Part shown: one piece after another, positions 25,067-33,675 of the stretch
How positions within the stretch are numbered: the first letter of the stretch is position 1
Layout of the letters: every line of letters starts with the position of its first letter
Source of the DNA: Accumulibacter sp.
Lineage (GTDB): Bacteria; Pseudomonadota; Gammaproteobacteria; Burkholderiales; Rhodocyclaceae
Length of the DNA stretch: 39,591 bases
Direction: 5' to 3'
Assembly (NCBI RefSeq): GCF_023806565.1
Contig: NZ_JAMTDV010000024.1
Span: 1 to 39,591, forward strand
Position numbers and translations under genes: made by a program
Notes under the pieces: generated by a model
What the model was told of the DNA's origin: nothing
Database searches by the model: none
The model's input: the letters and a program-made list of their open reading frames with translations, nothing else

Positions 25067-26593
25067 ATGTGCGGAATTCTCGGGGTCGTCGCCACCACAC
25101 CAGTCAACCAGTTGCTTTACGACGGCTTGATGGTTCTCCAGCATCGCGGCCAGGACGCCGCCGGTATCGTGACTGCCGAGGACGATACCTTCCACATGCA
25201 CAAGGGGTCCGGGCTGGTTCGCGACGTATTTCGCACGCGCAACATGCGTGCCTTGCCGGGCAACATGGGTATCGCGCACTGCCGCTATCCGACGGCCGGT
25301 TCGGCTTTCGACGCCGCGCTCTCGCAACCGTTCTACGTCAACTCGCCGTTCGGAATCGTACTCGGGCACAACGGCAACCTGACCAATACCGAACAGCTCA
25401 AGGACGAGATGTTCCGTCAGGACATGCGCCATATCAATACCGGCTCCGATTCGGAAGTCCTGTTGAATACGCTGGCGCATGAGCTGCAGGCCACCGCCAG
25501 GGGGTGTCGGCTCGATCTCGACACGATATTTGCCGCGGTGGCAGCGGTGCATCGTCGCTGCCGTGGCGCCTATGCGGTGGTGGCGATCATCTCGGGCCAC
25601 GGACTGCTGGCGTTTCGCGATCCCTTCGGTATTCGGCCGCTGGTTTTCGGGACCAACGAAACGCGCGAGGGTACCGAATATCTGTTTGCTTCCGAATCGG
25701 TGGCACTCGATACCCTGGGCTTTCAGGTGTTGCGCGACGTCGAGCCGGGAGAGGCGATTTTCGTCGATCTCGACCACCGCCTGCATCAACGCCAATGTGC
25801 GCCGAATGCCGAGCTGTCACCGTGCATTTTCGAATTCGTCTATCTCGCGCGGCCGGATTCGGTGATCGACGGGGTGTCGGTTTATGAAGCGCGCCTGAAC
25901 ATGGGCGAGCATCTCGCGGACAAGCTGCTCAAACGGATTCCTGTCGAGCAAATCGACGTCGTCATTCCGATTCCTGACTCGAGCCGCCCTTCCGCGATGC
26001 AGCTCGCACAGCGTATGGGGGTTCCCTACCGCGAAGGCTTCGTCAAGAACCGCTACATCGGCCGCACTTTCATCATGCCCGGACAGGCGACGCGCGCGCG
26101 CTCGGTGCGCCAGAAGCTGAACACCGTGGCGCAGGAATTCAAGGGCAGGCGAGTCCTGCTGGTCGATGACTCGATCGTGCGTGGCACGACCAGCCGCGAA
26201 ATCGTCGAGATGGCGCGCGCCGCCGGCGCCCTGAAGGTCTACTTCGCATCCGCTTCGCCGCCCGTGCGTTATCCCAACGTTTATGGAATCGATATGCCGA
26301 CGCGCGCCGAACTGATCGCGACGGGCCGCAGCGGAGAAGAGATCGGCCGGGAGATTGGTGCCGATGCCCTGGTCTACCAGGACCTCGACGCGCTCAAGGC
26401 GTCCATCAGTGACCTGAAGCCCGACCTCTGTCGTTTCGATACGTCCTGCTTCGATGGCTGCTATGTCACCGGCGACGTCACGTCGGAGTACCTGACGGCG
26501 ATTGAGCGCGCGCGCGCGGGTCACCACGCGCCGACCAAGGAAGAACGGCGGGCATCCAGGCAACTGCAGCTCAACCTGATGTCGGAGGGCTGA
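25067..26593 (+). CDS. purF: Amidophosphoribosyltransferase
   Basis: First committed step of purine synthesis: PRPP and glutamine give phosphoribosylamine. The 508-residue product starts MCGILGVVATTPVNQLLYDG, exposing nucleophile Cys2 after Met removal. The glutaminase domain has LQHRGQDAAGI, HCRYPTAGS and GHNGNLTN. The phosphoribosyltransferase domain carries the PRPP loop VLLVDDSIVRGTTSREIVEM. The class lacks the iron-sulphur propeptide, as in E. coli. ATG 25067 is fixed by the catalytic Cys; an upstream in-frame extension overlaps cvpA and is not real. Confidence 0.98.
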   Translation: MCGILGVVATTPVNQLLYDGLMVLQHRGQDAAGIVTAEDDTFHMHKGSGLVRDVFRTRNMRALPGNMGIAHCRYPTAGSAFDAALSQPFYVNSPFGIVLGHNGNLTNTEQLKDEMFRQDMRHINTGSDSEVLLNTLAHELQATARGCRLDLDTIFAAVAAVHRRCRGAYAVVAIISGHGLLAFRDPFGIRPLVFGTNETREGTEYLFASESVALDTLGFQVLRDVEPGEAIFVDLDHRLHQRQCAPNAELSPCIFEFVYLARPDSVIDGVSVYEARLNMGEHLADKLLKRIPVEQIDVVIPIPDSSRPSAMQLAQRMGVPYREGFVKNRYIGRTFIMPGQATRARSVRQKLNTVAQEFKGRRVLLVDDSIVRGTTSREIVEMARAAGALKVYFASASPPVRYPNVYGIDMPTRAELIATGRSGEEIGREIGADALVYQDLDALKASISDLKPDLCRFDTSCFDGCYVTGDVTSEYLTAIERARAGHHAPTKEERRASRQLQLNLMSEG

Positions 26594-26598
26594 GGAAG

Positions 26599-27780
26599 GT
26601 GGCACAGCATCCGGAGTATTCGCTCGAAACGCTGGCCGTGCGGGCCGGTCAGGAGCGTAGCCAGTTCAATGAGCACAGCGAGGCGCTTTATCTCACCTCG
26701 AGTTTCGTCTTTCGTACCGCGGCGCAGGCCGCCGCCCGTTTTTCCGGCGAGGAGGAGGGCAACGTCTACTCCCGCTTCACCAATCCGACGGTGGCGTGTT
26801 TCCAGGATCGTCTCGCCGCGCTCGAGGGCGCCGAGGCGTGCATTGCCACGGCTTCCGGGATGTCCGCCATACTCGCGCTGGTCATGGCCTTGTGCAGCGC
26901 AGGCGATCACGTCGTTGCCTCGACCGGATTGTTCGGCGCGACGCAACAGTTGCTTGGCACGATCATGCCGCGCTTCGGCATCGAGACCACTTTCGTTGCC
27001 CAGACCGACGTCAGCGCCTGGCGGGCCGCGTTGCGGCCGCAAACCCGATTGTTCTTTCTGGAAACGCCGTCGAATCCGCTGACCGAAATTGCCGACATCG
27101 CGGCACTGGTCGACGTGGCGCGCTCGCGGGGTGTGCTGGTGGCGGTGGACAACTGCTTCTGTACGCCGATACTCCAGCGACCGCTCGATCTGGGCGCCGA
27201 CCTGGCAGTGCATTCGGCCACCAAGTTCCTCGACGGACAGGGCAGGGTGCTGGGTGGAGCGGTTGCCGGGCCGAAACGGCTCACCGACGAAGTGTTCAAG
27301 TTCCTGCGTACCGCGGGCCCGGCGCTCTCGCCCTTCAACGCATGGATCCTGCTGAAAGGCTTGGAAACGCTGCAGATTCGCCTCGAAGCGCAGTCGGCGA
27401 ATGCTTTGCAACTGGCGCTGTGGCTGGAAAAGCATCCCAAGGTGAAGCGCGTGTACTATCCTGGTCTGCCGTCGCATCCCCAGTTCGAACTCGCCGGCCG
27501 ACAGCAGAAGAGTGGCGGCGCGGTCGTCTCGTTCGAGATCTGCGGATCGCGCGCCGAAGCGTGGAAGGTGGTCGATAGCTGTCGGCTGCTGTCGATTACC
27601 GCCAACCTCGGGGACACCAAGACGACGCTGACGCATCCAGCGTCGACGACGCACGGCCGCATCACCCCCGAACAGCGCGCCGCTGCGGGAATCACCGAGG
27701 GCTTGCTACGCATCGCAGTAGGCCTCGAAGCCGTGGTCGATCTGCAGAACGACCTCGAGAGCGGTTTGTCTTCGATCTGA
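26599..27780 (+). CDS. metZ: O-succinylhomoserine sulfhydrylase
   Basis: PLP-dependent Cys/Met-metabolism enzyme that uses free sulphide to make homocysteine from O-succinylhomoserine. The product is 393 residues from a GTG start preceded by GAGGAAGG. PLP Lys209 lies in VHSATKFLDGQGRVLGG; YSRFTNPT, TASGMSAILAL and ETPSNPLTEI are family motifs. The position after purF matches metZ in Pseudomonas and betaproteobacteria, which separates it from cystathionine gamma-synthase. It closes the long forward block. Confidence 0.95.
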   Translation: MAQHPEYSLETLAVRAGQERSQFNEHSEALYLTSSFVFRTAAQAAARFSGEEEGNVYSRFTNPTVACFQDRLAALEGAEACIATASGMSAILALVMALCSAGDHVVASTGLFGATQQLLGTIMPRFGIETTFVAQTDVSAWRAALRPQTRLFFLETPSNPLTEIADIAALVDVARSRGVLVAVDNCFCTPILQRPLDLGADLAVHSATKFLDGQGRVLGGAVAGPKRLTDEVFKFLRTAGPALSPFNAWILLKGLETLQIRLEAQSANALQLALWLEKHPKVKRVYYPGLPSHPQFELAGRQQKSGGAVVSFEICGSRAEAWKVVDSCRLLSITANLGDTKTTLTHPASTTHGRITPEQRAAAGITEGLLRIAVGLEAVVDLQNDLESGLSSI

Positions 27781-27922
27781 CCCGGCAAGCCCAGCCGAGG
27801 ATTTCCGCAGGTCATTTCTCGCGCTTGGCCGGCGCCGAGCCCCGGCTCGTCGATTCGCGGCAAGAGCAGGTCGTCCGCGATCCGCGCCCTCCGTCAACGG
27901 TCGGAGAGCGGCCAAGCGCCGC

Positions 27923-28222
27923 TCAATGGCTGCTGCCGCCGGGTTCCCGACGCTTCGGTCGGGCCAGATCCTCGCGTTCGTTGGCTGCCTTTCGGAGTGC
28001 CTCCCTGGCAACGTCCGGCATCATGGCGTAGGTCATCAGGCTGGAGCAGACGCACACCAGCCAGAAAAGCAGGAAACCGGTCGAGTAGGTCGCCATCGGC
28101 GACCATTGCACCTGCTGTCCGAACAGGTAAAGCTGGGCCGGATCGATCATCGTGAAGAAAAGCGTTTCCGCAATGCCTGCGGCGATGAACGCTGGCCAAA
28201 ATACCCAGATGATGTGTCTCAT
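27923..28222 (-). CDS. Small membrane protein with two helices (99 aa)
   Basis: Starts MRHIIWVFWPAFIAAGIAET, with its ATG at 28222 preceded by GGAGAA on the minus strand; an upstream in-frame ATG at 28279 gives a less likely extension. Two hydrophobic helices are visible, IIWVFWPAFIAAGIAETLFFTM and STGFLLFWLVCVCSSLMTYAM. A charged C-terminal tail follows (REALRKAANEREDLARPKRR). No named family is recognised with certainty; similar short proteins are widespread in betaproteobacteria. It is convergent with metZ and lies downstream of the M23 gene on the same strand. Confidence 0.75.
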   Translation of the reverse strand: MRHIIWVFWPAFIAAGIAETLFFTMIDPAQLYLFGQQVQWSPMATYSTGFLLFWLVCVCSSLMTYAMMPDVAREALRKAANEREDLARPKRREPGGSSH

Positions 28223-28391
28223 GCATTCTCCATGGTCCTGCTGTTGACGGATCGTTCCAATCCCGAACGCTCGGCTCACACCGTGCCGGGACCGCGGTCA
28301 GATGGCGAATGTCGCACAGAGAGAGCCGGCATTCAAGCGCCGATCGATTGTCCCGATGCGAGATCGCGGGCGCCGACGCAAGCCATGAATT

Positions 28392-29258
28392 TCACTCGAT
28401 TTTTCCGGAACGGGCGAGGAACAGCCGGGGGTCGACCAGCGCGCCGTTGAGGATCACGCTCCAGTGCAGGTGTGGGCCGGTGGCGCGGCCGGTCATTCCC
28501 GACAGACCGAGAGCTTCCCCTTTGCTGACGGCTTTGCCGGCCTGCACGTCGATGCGGTCGAGGTGGCAGTACATGCTGATCAGGCCGTTGCCGTGATCGA
28601 CGAACACGGTTTTCCCGTTGAAAAAGTAGTCACCGCTCGCCAGCACGATGCCATGGGCGCTGGCGCGGACGACACTGCCGCGCGCCGCGGCAATGTCGAA
28701 TCCGGCGTGTGGCGAACGCGCCTCGCCGTTGAAGAAGCGGCGCAGCCCGAAACGGCCGGTGAGGCGTCCCTCTGCCGGCACCAGGAAGCTGGTATCGGTG
28801 TCGCTGGCCTCGCGCCAATGGCTCCTGATTTCCCGAATTGCCGCGATCTCGCTGTTGACGCGCTCCAGATCGCTGGCCGAGAGCTGTACCTTGCTGCTGT
28901 CCTTGAGCGTAATCCGCTGTTCGGGATAATCCTTCGCGCGGACCGTGAACTGCGCTTCTCGGCGCTGCTCCGTGTCCGCTTCGACGCGCAGGGTGTACGC
29001 GCCGGGCACGGTATCCAGTGCCAAACCGACGACGGCAATCCACTGGCCCGCATCGGCGGTCACCAGGACACGCTGCTCTCCCAGCCAGGCACGCGGCGCT
29101 TGTCCGGTCGTGGCCGGGCCGAGCGGAACCAGTGCGACGCCGCCAGGAACACTCGCCGCTCTGGGCAGAGTGGCCTGCGCTGGTCTGGGGAGCGTCAGGA
29201 CGAGCAGCACGCCAGCGCAAAGCGACGCAATGCCGGAGCGGACTCTTAGTGGCCTCAT
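28392..29258 (-). CDS. M23-family (LytM) peptidoglycan endopeptidase
   Basis: A 288-residue exported protein. An N-terminal signal peptide (GIASLCAGVLLVLTLPRPAQA) ends near residue 29. A beta-rich domain at about 35-110 resembles an M23 N-terminal domain. The LytM catalytic domain spans 155-285: zinc ligands His184 and Asp188 (SPHAGFDIA), His265 in GPHLHW, and catalytic His232/His263. All ligands are present, so it should be an active cross-link hydrolase rather than an EnvC/NlpD-type activator. The intergenic space to the 99-aa gene is about 170 bp; the YpfJ gene lies upstream. Confidence 0.92.
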   Translation of the reverse strand: MRPLRVRSGIASLCAGVLLVLTLPRPAQATLPRAASVPGGVALVPLGPATTGQAPRAWLGEQRVLVTADAGQWIAVVGLALDTVPGAYTLRVEADTEQRREAQFTVRAKDYPEQRITLKDSSKVQLSASDLERVNSEIAAIREIRSHWREASDTDTSFLVPAEGRLTGRFGLRRFFNGEARSPHAGFDIAAARGSVVRASAHGIVLASGDYFFNGKTVFVDHGNGLISMYCHLDRIDVQAGKAVSKGEALGLSGMTGRATGPHLHWSVILNGALVDPRLFLARSGKIE

Positions 29259-29267
29259 CGCTCCGCC

Positions 29268-30125
29268 CTACAGTGACGCTGCATTGAACGTATTGCACTG
29301 GCGGACGTCGCCGCTTTCCATGCCGCGTTTGAACCAGCGCACCCGTTGCTCCGAAGTGCCATGCGTAAAGGATTCCGGGACGATCTGCCCCTGCGTCTGA
29401 CGTTGCAGACGATCGTCGCCGATCGCCGAGGCGGCGGTCAGCGCCTGCTCGATCTCGCCTGGTTCGAGGATTTTCTGCATGCTGTCGGCACGATGTCCCC
29501 AGACCCCGGCGAAGCAGTCGGCCTGCAATTCCAGCCGCACCGACAGGGCGTTGGCCGCAGCGCGGCTGCTGCTGCGCTGTTGCGCCGCATGTACCTTGTC
29601 CGAGATGCCGAGCAGATTCTGCACGTGATGGCCGACTTCGTGGGCGATCACATACGCCTGGGCGAACTCGCCGGGGGCGTGGAAACGGTCGCGCAGATCA
29701 CGGTAGAAGGCGAGGTCGATATAGACCTTGCGATCCGCCGGACAATAGAAAGGACCCATGGCCGACTTGCCCGTCCCGCAGGCGGTCGGCGTCGCGCCGG
29801 TGAACAGCACCAGTTTCGGTTCCTGATAGCGCTGCCCGGCCTCGCTGAATACGGCTCGCCAGGTCGTTTCGGTGCTGCCGAGCACCTTGGCGACGAAGGT
29901 GGCCATTTCGTCGTCGGCCGGTGGTCTGGGCGCCGGTCGTGCCACCGACGGAGCATGGCCGCCACCGGTCATCAGGCCGAGGATCACTCCCGGGTCGATG
30001 CCAAAAAAATAGCCGGCCGCAAGCGCGACGAGCAGTGCCCCGATGCCGACGCCCCCGGCGCCGACGCCGCCACCGCCGCGCCGATCCTCGACGTTCAGAC
30101 TCTCGCTTTGCTCGTCCAGACGCAT
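29268..30125 (-). CDS. YpfJ-type neutral zinc metallopeptidase
   Basis: A 285-residue protein of the KPN_02809/YpfJ family. The N-terminal MRLDEQSESLNVEDRRGGGG is followed by one transmembrane segment (GIGALLVALAAGYFFGI) and a periplasmic zinc domain. The HEVGHH motif (His162, Glu163, His166) and downstream ELQADCFAGVWGH supply the active site; GPFYCPADRKVYIDLAFY is a family signature. Function is not established beyond predicted metallopeptidase. It is divergent from pit. Confidence 0.93.
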   Translation of the reverse strand: MRLDEQSESLNVEDRRGGGGVGAGGVGIGALLVALAAGYFFGIDPGVILGLMTGGGHAPSVARPAPRPPADDEMATFVAKVLGSTETTWRAVFSEAGQRYQEPKLVLFTGATPTACGTGKSAMGPFYCPADRKVYIDLAFYRDLRDRFHAPGEFAQAYVIAHEVGHHVQNLLGISDKVHAAQQRSSSRAAANALSVRLELQADCFAGVWGHRADSMQKILEPGEIEQALTAASAIGDDRLQRQTQGQIVPESFTHGTSEQRVRWFKRGMESGDVRQCNTFNAASL

Positions 30126-30173
30126 GAATTGTCCTCATCCTAGCCATGGCACGATGCCAATGTTAACAGAACG

Positions 30174-30201
30174 TGTACAACTTTTGATTTTTGTGCATAA
30201 T
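30174..30201 (+). promoter_or_regulatory. Candidate sigma70 promoter for pit
   Basis: TGTACA (30174-30179) and CATAAT (30196-30201) with a 16-bp spacer lie in an AT-rich stretch before pit. I looked for a Pho box (paired CTGTCAT half-sites) and do not see one, so regulation by phosphate is not supported by the sequence. Confidence 0.4.
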
Positions 30202-30259
30202 CGCGAAAATTTTCACAAGAACAAGGACATGCCGGCCTGCTATCAGAGGAAGGGGGCGT

Positions 30260-31306
30260 ATGGAGCATCTTTTCTGGCTCGCCGTGGCCACTGTGGTGAT
30301 CGTGTTGTTCTTCGATTACACGAACGGCTTTCATGATGCGGCGAACATCGTCGCGACGATCATCGCTTCCCGGGCGATGACTCCGGCGCAGGCGGTGGTC
30401 GTCGTCGGGGTCTTCGAGTTTCTCGGGCCGCTGTTGGGAGGGACGGCAGTGGCGAACACGATCGGCAAGTTCGTCGATCTGTCGAGTCTGGATGCCCAAC
30501 TCTCGATGCTGATCCTGTTCTGCGGCCTGCTCGGCGCCATCGTCTGGAATCTGCTGACCTGGTGGTTCGGCATTCCTTCGTCGTCTTCGCACGCGCTGGT
30601 CGGCGGCCTCGCGGGCGCAGTGGTCGCGGCGGTTGGTTCGGAGTACGTGATCTGGGGCTGGACGCCATTGATGCACGAGGGCAAGCTGCTCGGCGTGATG
30701 AAGGTGTTGGTCTCGCTCTTCGTCTCGCCGGTGCTCGGTTTCGTCGTCGGCTTCCTGATCTTCCGCATCGGCCGGCGGGTGATGGCCAACGCCAAGCCGA
30801 CGGCCAATGCCACGCTGCGCAAACTGCAGTTCCTGACCGCCGCCTGCCTCGCTTTCTCGCACGGTGCCAACGACGCGCAGAAGAGCATGGGAATGCTGAC
30901 ACTGGTGTTGCTGCTCGGCGGCTTCATCCCGAAGTTCGAGGTGCCGTTCTGGGTGATCGTTGCCTGCGCGACGGCGATCACGCTCGGCATCCTGTCGGGC
31001 GGCTGGCGCATCGTGCGCACTCTCGGTTTCGCCATTTATCGTGTCCGCCCGCTACATGCGTTTTCGTCGCAGCTCACGTCGGGATTGCTGATTCTGTCTG
31101 CTTCGTATCTCGGCGCGCCGGTGTCGACGACGCACGTGGTTGCCACGTCGATCATGGGCATCGGCTATTCGGAGCACCCGCGTGCCGTACGCTGGAAGAA
31201 GGCGGTGGATATCGCCAAGACCTGGGTGATCACGATCCCGGCTTCGGCACTCACTTCGATTGTTTGTTACGCATTGGCCAGGGTCATGCTTGGCCACACC
31301 AACTGA
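30260..31306 (+). CDS. pit: Low-affinity inorganic phosphate transporter (Pit family)
   Basis: Proton-coupled metal-phosphate symporter of 348 residues with about ten membrane segments. The two Pit signature repeats are visible: FDYTNGFHDAANIVATIIASRAM near the N-terminus and AFSHGANDAQKSMGMLTLVL in the second half. GIPSSSSHALVGGLAGA and GAPVSTTHVVATSIMGIG are the paired Ser/Thr-rich loops. The start at 30260 follows AGAGGAAGGGGG. It lies just before a DUF47 (PhoU-like) gene, as in many pit operons. In polyphosphate-accumulating bacteria Pit drives bulk phosphate uptake, which suits the presumed host. Confidence 0.96.
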   Translation: MEHLFWLAVATVVIVLFFDYTNGFHDAANIVATIIASRAMTPAQAVVVVGVFEFLGPLLGGTAVANTIGKFVDLSSLDAQLSMLILFCGLLGAIVWNLLTWWFGIPSSSSHALVGGLAGAVVAAVGSEYVIWGWTPLMHEGKLLGVMKVLVSLFVSPVLGFVVGFLIFRIGRRVMANAKPTANATLRKLQFLTAACLAFSHGANDAQKSMGMLTLVLLLGGFIPKFEVPFWVIVACATAITLGILSGGWRIVRTLGFAIYRVRPLHAFSSQLTSGLLILSASYLGAPVSTTHVVATSIMGIGYSEHPRAVRWKKAVDIAKTWVITIPASALTSIVCYALARVMLGHTN

Positions 31307-31316
31307 GGAGATGAAG

Positions 31317-31970
31317 ATGGACGATAATCAAAACGAAGAGAACAAGCCAATTTTCCGCCGTCTGTACGAGCGCGTCTTTCCGACCGTAGCCGACTTCTTC
31401 GGCATGCTCGCGCAGCAGAGCACCAATGCTGCGGAAACCACCCGCCTGCTCGTCGAATTCATGGAGACCGGTGACATCGCCGTCAGTCAGCGGGTCCGTG
31501 ACGACGAACACGAAGCCGACCGCATCAAGGCCGCCAATCTGAGCGTCTTGAGCGATGCCTTTTCGACCCCGGTCGACCGGGAAGACCTCTTTCGTGCGAT
31601 TACCACGCTCGACGACATCGTCAATTACTGCAAGTCGACCGTCGTCGAGATGGACATGCTGGGCCTGAAGCCCGACAAGCACAGTCTCGAAATGGCACTG
31701 CACATTCGCGAAGGGGCCGAGGCGCTGGCCAAGGGATTTGCTCATCTGGCGACCGACCCGGCGAGCGCTGGCGTAGATGCCAACAATGCACGGAAGGCCG
31801 AGCGCACGGTCGAAAAGTCGTATCGGCGAGCGATCGTCGCGCTCTTCGAAGGGGACGACTATCTGCACATGTTCAAGCGGCGCGAAACGTATCGCCACCT
31901 GTCGAACGCTGCCGACCGCGTGGCCGATGCCGCGCGCGCGCTGAACAACATCGTCGTCAAGCTGGTGTGA
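31317..31970 (+). CDS. PhoU-like DUF47 family protein, Pit accessory regulator
   Basis: A 217-residue all-helical cytoplasmic protein of the DUF47/Pit accessory family, distantly related to PhoU. The sequence FPTVADFFGMLAQQSTNAAETTRLLVEF and the acidic metal-binding EHEADRIKAANLSVLSDAFSTPVDREDLF motif are typical. The family is thought to gate Pit transport. ATG 31317 is chosen because GAGGAG (31305-31310) is six bases upstream, whereas ATG 31311 abuts it. The gap to pit is 10 bp, so they form an operon. Confidence 0.93.
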   Translation: MDDNQNEENKPIFRRLYERVFPTVADFFGMLAQQSTNAAETTRLLVEFMETGDIAVSQRVRDDEHEADRIKAANLSVLSDAFSTPVDREDLFRAITTLDDIVNYCKSTVVEMDMLGLKPDKHSLEMALHIREGAEALAKGFAHLATDPASAGVDANNARKAERTVEKSYRRAIVALFEGDDYLHMFKRRETYRHLSNAADRVADAARALNNIVVKLV

Positions 31971-31991
31971 AAGCCACTGCAGCCATTGGGC

Positions 31992-32020
31992 TTGAATTTC
32001 CGGCTGCTTGCGCCTAGAGT
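31992..32020 (+). promoter_or_regulatory. Strong sigma70-type promoter for the 43-aa peptide gene
   Basis: TTGAAT (31992-31997) and TAGAGT (32015-32020) with an ideal 17-bp spacer, ending 36 bp before the ATG at 32057. With the terminator at 32209-32248 this defines a single-gene transcript of roughly 220 nt. Confidence 0.6.
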
Positions 32021-32056
32021 GCTCTCGCCAATGTCGGTATTCACGAGGAGAAGCGT

Positions 32057-32188
32057 ATGGGGAAACTGACCGCCGGCCTGTTGGCCGTGGTTTTGGCGCT
32101 GTCGAGTGTGCACGCAGTTGCCTGTTCGGGCGAAAAAGCCAAGGATGGGCAAGGCGAGATGAGCACCCCGGCCAAGCCCAAGAGCTGA
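32057..32188 (+). CDS. Small secreted peptide (43 aa), unrecognised
   Basis: Encodes 43 residues: a hydrophobic signal segment MGKLTAGLLAVVLALSSVHA, then VACSGEKAKDGQGEMSTPAK and PKS. A clean Shine-Dalgarno GAGGAG (32045-32050) lies six bases before the ATG. Signal peptidase I could cut at VHA, leaving a 23-residue Lys/Glu/Ser-rich peptide with one Cys. The AVAC stretch is a weak lipobox, so lipidation is possible. The gene has its own promoter and a very strong terminator and lies just after pit-DUF47. No family is recognised; a secreted or envelope peptide is the only supportable statement. Confidence 0.7.
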   Translation: MGKLTAGLLAVVLALSSVHAVACSGEKAKDGQGEMSTPAKPKS

Positions 32189-32208
32189 CCGGTCGGAGTT
32201 GGTAGCAG

Positions 32209-32248
32209 ACGCGGCGCGATTCTTCTGGTATCGCGCCGCGTTCGTTTT
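32209..32248 (+). terminator. Strong rho-independent terminator after the 43-aa peptide gene
   Basis: Arms ACGCGGCGCGAT (32209-32220) and ATCGCGCCGCGT (32230-32241) form a perfect 12-bp stem with a 9-nt loop, followed by TCGTTTT (32242-32248). It ends the small-peptide transcript and any read-through from pit. Confidence 0.9.
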
Positions 32249-32484
32249 GCGGCGACTGTGGCGCTTGTGACCGGCGCGAATTCGGCGTTGCCGGGACTCC
32301 GGATCGGTCTCGGACGCGACCGCAGGATGCGTCTTCCCGGCCCAGGTACCGGGCGGATCCCTGGCGCCACCGGCGTTGCCAGCATGGCCGGGTCCGACTG
32401 GACCGCCGTTCATGCGGGGTGCCGGATCACTTCACTTCGTTCGCACTTTCCTCCTGCGAAAAAGCCTGTTACACGGGACTGCGC

Positions 32485-33675
32485 ATGGCTCAACTGGTTC
32501 TTCTCCCGGGCAGGGATCGATCGCTTGCTCGCCGCCATCCGTGGATTTTTTCGACTGCCGTCGCAAAGCTGGAGGGCCGTGCGCGCCCGGGCGATACGGT
32601 CGAGGTTCTTGCCGCAAATGGGCGCCCTCTGGCGAAGGCAGCCTGGAGCCCGGAGTCGAAAATCCGGGCGCGCGTGTGGACCTTCGACCCGGACGAGGCC
32701 GTCGATGACGCATTTTTCAAGCGTCGCATCAGAGTTGCCGTCGAGCGCCGCCGACGCCTGCCGGACCTGCGCGGGCAAGAGGGCATGCGTCTGATTCATG
32801 GCGAGTCGGACGGCCTGCCAGGACTGATCGCCGATTGCTATGGCGACACGGTCGTGCTGCAATTGACGGCTACCGGTGCGGAGAAATGGCGAACGGCAAT
32901 CATCGGCGCGGTGCAGCGGGCGACCGGCTGCGTCCGCGTCTACGAGCGGTCGGACTCGCAAGTACGCCGCCTCGAAGGTCTGGCGCCGGTAACCGGCTGG
33001 GTATTCGGCGAGGCGCCGGAGGAAGGTCTCAGCATCGTCGAGAACGGCGTGCGCATGCGGGTCGACGTCGTTTCCGGCCACAAGACCGGATTCTATCTCG
33101 ACCAGCGCGACAATCGTCTGCTGACGCGCAGCCTGGCGGCAGATCGCGCGACGCTCAACTGTTTTTGCTATAGCGGCGGTTTCTCGCTGCAGGCGCTGGC
33201 CGGCGGCGCCGCCAGCGTCCTTTCGATCGATTCATCGGCGGCGGCGCTGGCTGCTGCCGCCGAGAACATGGCGCTGAATCCGGAACTCGACGCAAGCCGC
33301 GCCGAATGGCGCGAGGCCGACGTCTTCAGCGAGTTGCGCGTGCTGAGAAGTGCCGGTCGCGCCTTCGATCTGATCATCCTCGACCCACCCAAGTTTGCTC
33401 CGTCGGCAGCGCACGCCGAGCGCGCGGCGCGCGCCTACCGCGACATCAACGCGCTCGGCTTTCGCCTGCTCGCGCGCGGCGGCCTGCTGATGAGCTATTC
33501 CTGTTCGGGCGGCATCAGTAGCGACCATTTCCAACAGATCGTCGCTGACGCGGCCAACGACGCCGGACGCAATGCCCGCATCCTGCGTCGCCTCGCCGCG
33601 CCTTCCGACCACCCGGTGGCGCTGCATTTCCCCGAAGGCGAATATCTCAAGGGGCTGCTCTGCGAGGTGGATTGA
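32485..33675 (+). CDS. rlmI: 23S rRNA (cytosine-C5)-methyltransferase, RlmI-type
   Basis: SAM-dependent methyltransferase of 396 residues in the RlmI/YccW family, which methylates C1962 of 23S rRNA in E. coli. An N-terminal PUA domain (about 1-75, LLPGRDRSLARRHPWIFSTA, GDTVEVLAANGRPLAKAAWS) precedes the EEHEC-like RNA-binding part and the Rossmann core. Core motifs include GHKTGFYLDQRDNR, LNCFCYSGGFSLQAL (SAM loop), SIDSS and the catalytic FDLIILDPPKF; MSYSCSGGIS contains the catalytic Cys. ATG 32485 fits the family start. Its 3' end overlaps msrA on the other strand by 29 bp. Confidence 0.9.
   Translation: MAQLVLLPGRDRSLARRHPWIFSTAVAKLEGRARPGDTVEVLAANGRPLAKAAWSPESKIRARVWTFDPDEAVDDAFFKRRIRVAVERRRRLPDLRGQEGMRLIHGESDGLPGLIADCYGDTVVLQLTATGAEKWRTAIIGAVQRATGCVRVYERSDSQVRRLEGLAPVTGWVFGEAPEEGLSIVENGVRMRVDVVSGHKTGFYLDQRDNRLLTRSLAADRATLNCFCYSGGFSLQALAGGAASVLSIDSSAAALAAAAENMALNPELDASRAEWREADVFSELRVLRSAGRAFDLIILDPPKFAPSAAHAERAARAYRDINALGFRLLARGGLLMSYSCSGGISSDHFQQIVADAANDAGRNARILRRLAAPSDHPVALHFPEGEYLKGLLCEVD

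Noticed and set aside
30140-30260. A Pho box upstream of pit
   Set aside because: No pair of CTGTCAT-like half-sites with the correct spacing is present; only a sigma70-like promoter can be supported.
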